DNA of 6,323 bases from NCBI GenBank assembly GCA_030044475.1, contig JASHVP010000084.1:1-6323 (forward strand), in the 5' to 3' direction. Of this stretch, positions 5,650 through 6,323 are shown piece after piece; positions within the stretch are counted from its first letter, which is position 1; every line of letters starts with the position of its first letter. The stretch is from Thermoplasmata archaeon (GTDB taxonomy: Archaea; Thermoplasmatota; Thermoplasmata; Lutacidiplasmatales; UBA184). The notes beneath the pieces were generated by a model that did not search any database, was not told the DNA's origin, and saw only the letters and a program-made list of their open reading frames with translations. The translations under genes were made by a program, and so were the position numbers.

Positions 5650-5664
5650 TCCGGTCCGACCCGC

Positions 5665-6323
5665 TCACTCCAGAGCCCGCAGGGCCGCGAGCTTGTCGAG
5701 GAACTCGACGCCCTCGCCCGTCGTCATCGGGCGCCCGTCGTCGCGGGTGAGCGGAAGCCCGGCCGTGCGGCACGCCTCCTCGGGAGTCTTCCCCCCGAGG
5801 AGCTCCCGGACCGCGACCCGCTCCCGCCGGCCCAACCGCACGCTCGCGAGCTCGAACTCTTCGAACGCCTCCGTCGCGATCGGGGCGATGAGGCGGGAGA
5901 TCCGGGCCATCTCGGCAGCGTAGAGCCGGATCTCGTCCTGCGCATGCGGGTCAAGGCGGAGCGACAAGAAGTGGAACAGGTTCCAGAGGTTCGCCTTCCA
6001 GTACCACTGGGTGTAGTAGGAGAGCGGGAGCACGACGCGCGCCACCTCCCGGGCGACCCCGTCCTCGAGCGCGCGCGAGTACGCCGCGTACGCCTCGCGG
6101 GAGATCCGGTCCAGGTCGGAGCGGAACCGGCCCACGACTTCCGGCGGCAGGGCCTCGCCCCGCCCCTGGCGGTTGCGGGTCGACTGCCGGCGCACGGCGT
6201 CGGCCGGCATCGGCTCGAACTCGTCGACGACGACGCTGTACCGCGCGCTCACCTCGTTGACGGAGCTCGTCCGGTGCCGGATGAACTGGCGCGCGACGAA
6301 GATCGGGAGCCGGACGAGGAACT
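5665..6323 (-). CDS. thyX: FAD-dependent thymidylate synthase ThyX, C-terminal part (gene runs off right edge)
   Basis: ThyX makes dTMP from dUMP using methylene-tetrahydrofolate (or an archaeal analogue), FAD and NADPH. The visible 218 residues begin inside the protein with LPIFVARQFIRHR, followed by the signature RHRTSSVNEVSARYS (6235-6279), which binds FAD and dUMP. Then come an RQSTRNRQGRG segment, the helix GVAREVARVVLPLSYYTQWYW, NLWNLFHFLSLR, and HAQDEIRLYA, all in the expected order. The usual reading MSARY at 6252 is not the start; the frame continues to the window edge. The N-terminal FAD-binding portion is missing only because the window ends. After EAFEEFE, where short ThyX proteins such as that of Thermotoga end soon, about 60 residues remain, including GRRERVAVRELLGGKTPEEA. 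It converges on the oxidoreductase gene with a 47-base gap. Assignment is very secure. Confidence 0.96.
   Translation of the reverse strand, partial: FLVRLPIFVARQFIRHRTSSVNEVSARYSVVVDEFEPMPADAVRRQSTRNRQGRGEALPPEVVGRFRSDLDRISREAYAAYSRALEDGVAREVARVVLPLSYYTQWYWKANLWNLFHFLSLRLDPHAQDEIRLYAAEMARISRLIAPIATEAFEEFELASVRLGRRERVAVRELLGGKTPEEACRTAGLPLTRDDGRPMTTGEGVEFLDKLAALRALE

Noticed and set aside
5634..5659. Direct repeat of cggtccga (5634-5641 and 5652-5659) after the oxidoreductase
   Set aside because: Only eight bases in two copies in very GC-rich DNA, with no mobile-element ends or further copies nearby; chance is likely.
4223..5773. Long minus-strand open frame (516 codons) opposite the oxidoreductase
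   Set aside because: It is antisense to a gene with clear FAD motifs, its translation is Arg/Gly/Pro/Asp-rich with no recognisable domain, and GC-rich DNA routinely leaves such frames open.
1..6323. A new defence, CRISPR, toxin-antitoxin or biosynthetic system
   Set aside because: All major genes fall into known housekeeping or metabolic families and no repeat array is visible. The one unknown protein is small and has no defence-like partner.

Overview
The window is very GC-rich, with G or C at most third codon positions, and is packed with genes. It almost certainly comes from an archaeon, most likely a high-GC member of the Thermoplasmatota. The reasons are: an archaeal-type Pus10 N-terminus; a two-zinc-finger TtuA/NcsA-type tRNA thiolase of the archaeal TIGR00269 kind; a XerA-like recombinase; a small protein that I recall as a Thermoplasmata-centred family (DUF6015, from memory); and AT-rich TATA-like boxes about 25-33 bases before start codons that lack Shine-Dalgarno sequences. 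Genus and species cannot be told from this sequence.

Layout. (1) Bases 1-241, minus: the 5' part of pus10, cut by the left edge. (2) 242-335: a short divergent promoter region. (3) 336-710, plus: a 124-aa conserved hypothetical protein. (4) 718-3385, minus: a three-gene operon read leftward, ncsA/ttuA-like, then a 3-hydroxyacyl-CoA dehydrogenase, then a PrsW-family membrane protease. Both junctions are 4-base GTGA stop/start overlaps. (5) 3386-3483: a second divergent promoter region. (6) 3484-4398, plus: a XerA-like tyrosine recombinase. (7) 4421-5617, plus: an FAD-dependent oxidoreductase of the DAO family, whose TATA-like box lies in the recombinase stop codon. (8) 5618-5664: a convergent spacer with a GC hairpin. 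(9) 5665-6323, minus: thyX, cut by the right edge. No gene-free stretch exceeds 100 bases.

How the genes work together. Most are housekeeping functions: tRNA modification (Pus10 at U54/U55; the thiolase at U34 or U54), chromosome dimer resolution (XerA), dTMP synthesis (ThyX), and acyl-CoA and amine/amino-acid oxidation. The translation signals follow a two-mode pattern. First genes of transcripts appear leaderless behind a TATA-like box, while genes inside the operon start in an overlap with a GGAGG or GAGG motif just upstream. I see no CRISPR array, insertion sequence, tRNA or rRNA gene, or defence system, and no convincing undescribed multi-gene system. The points most worth a second look are the odd operon of thiolase, dehydrogenase and protease, the unannotated DUF6015-like protein, the promoter embedded in the xerA stop codon, and the C-terminal extension of ThyX.
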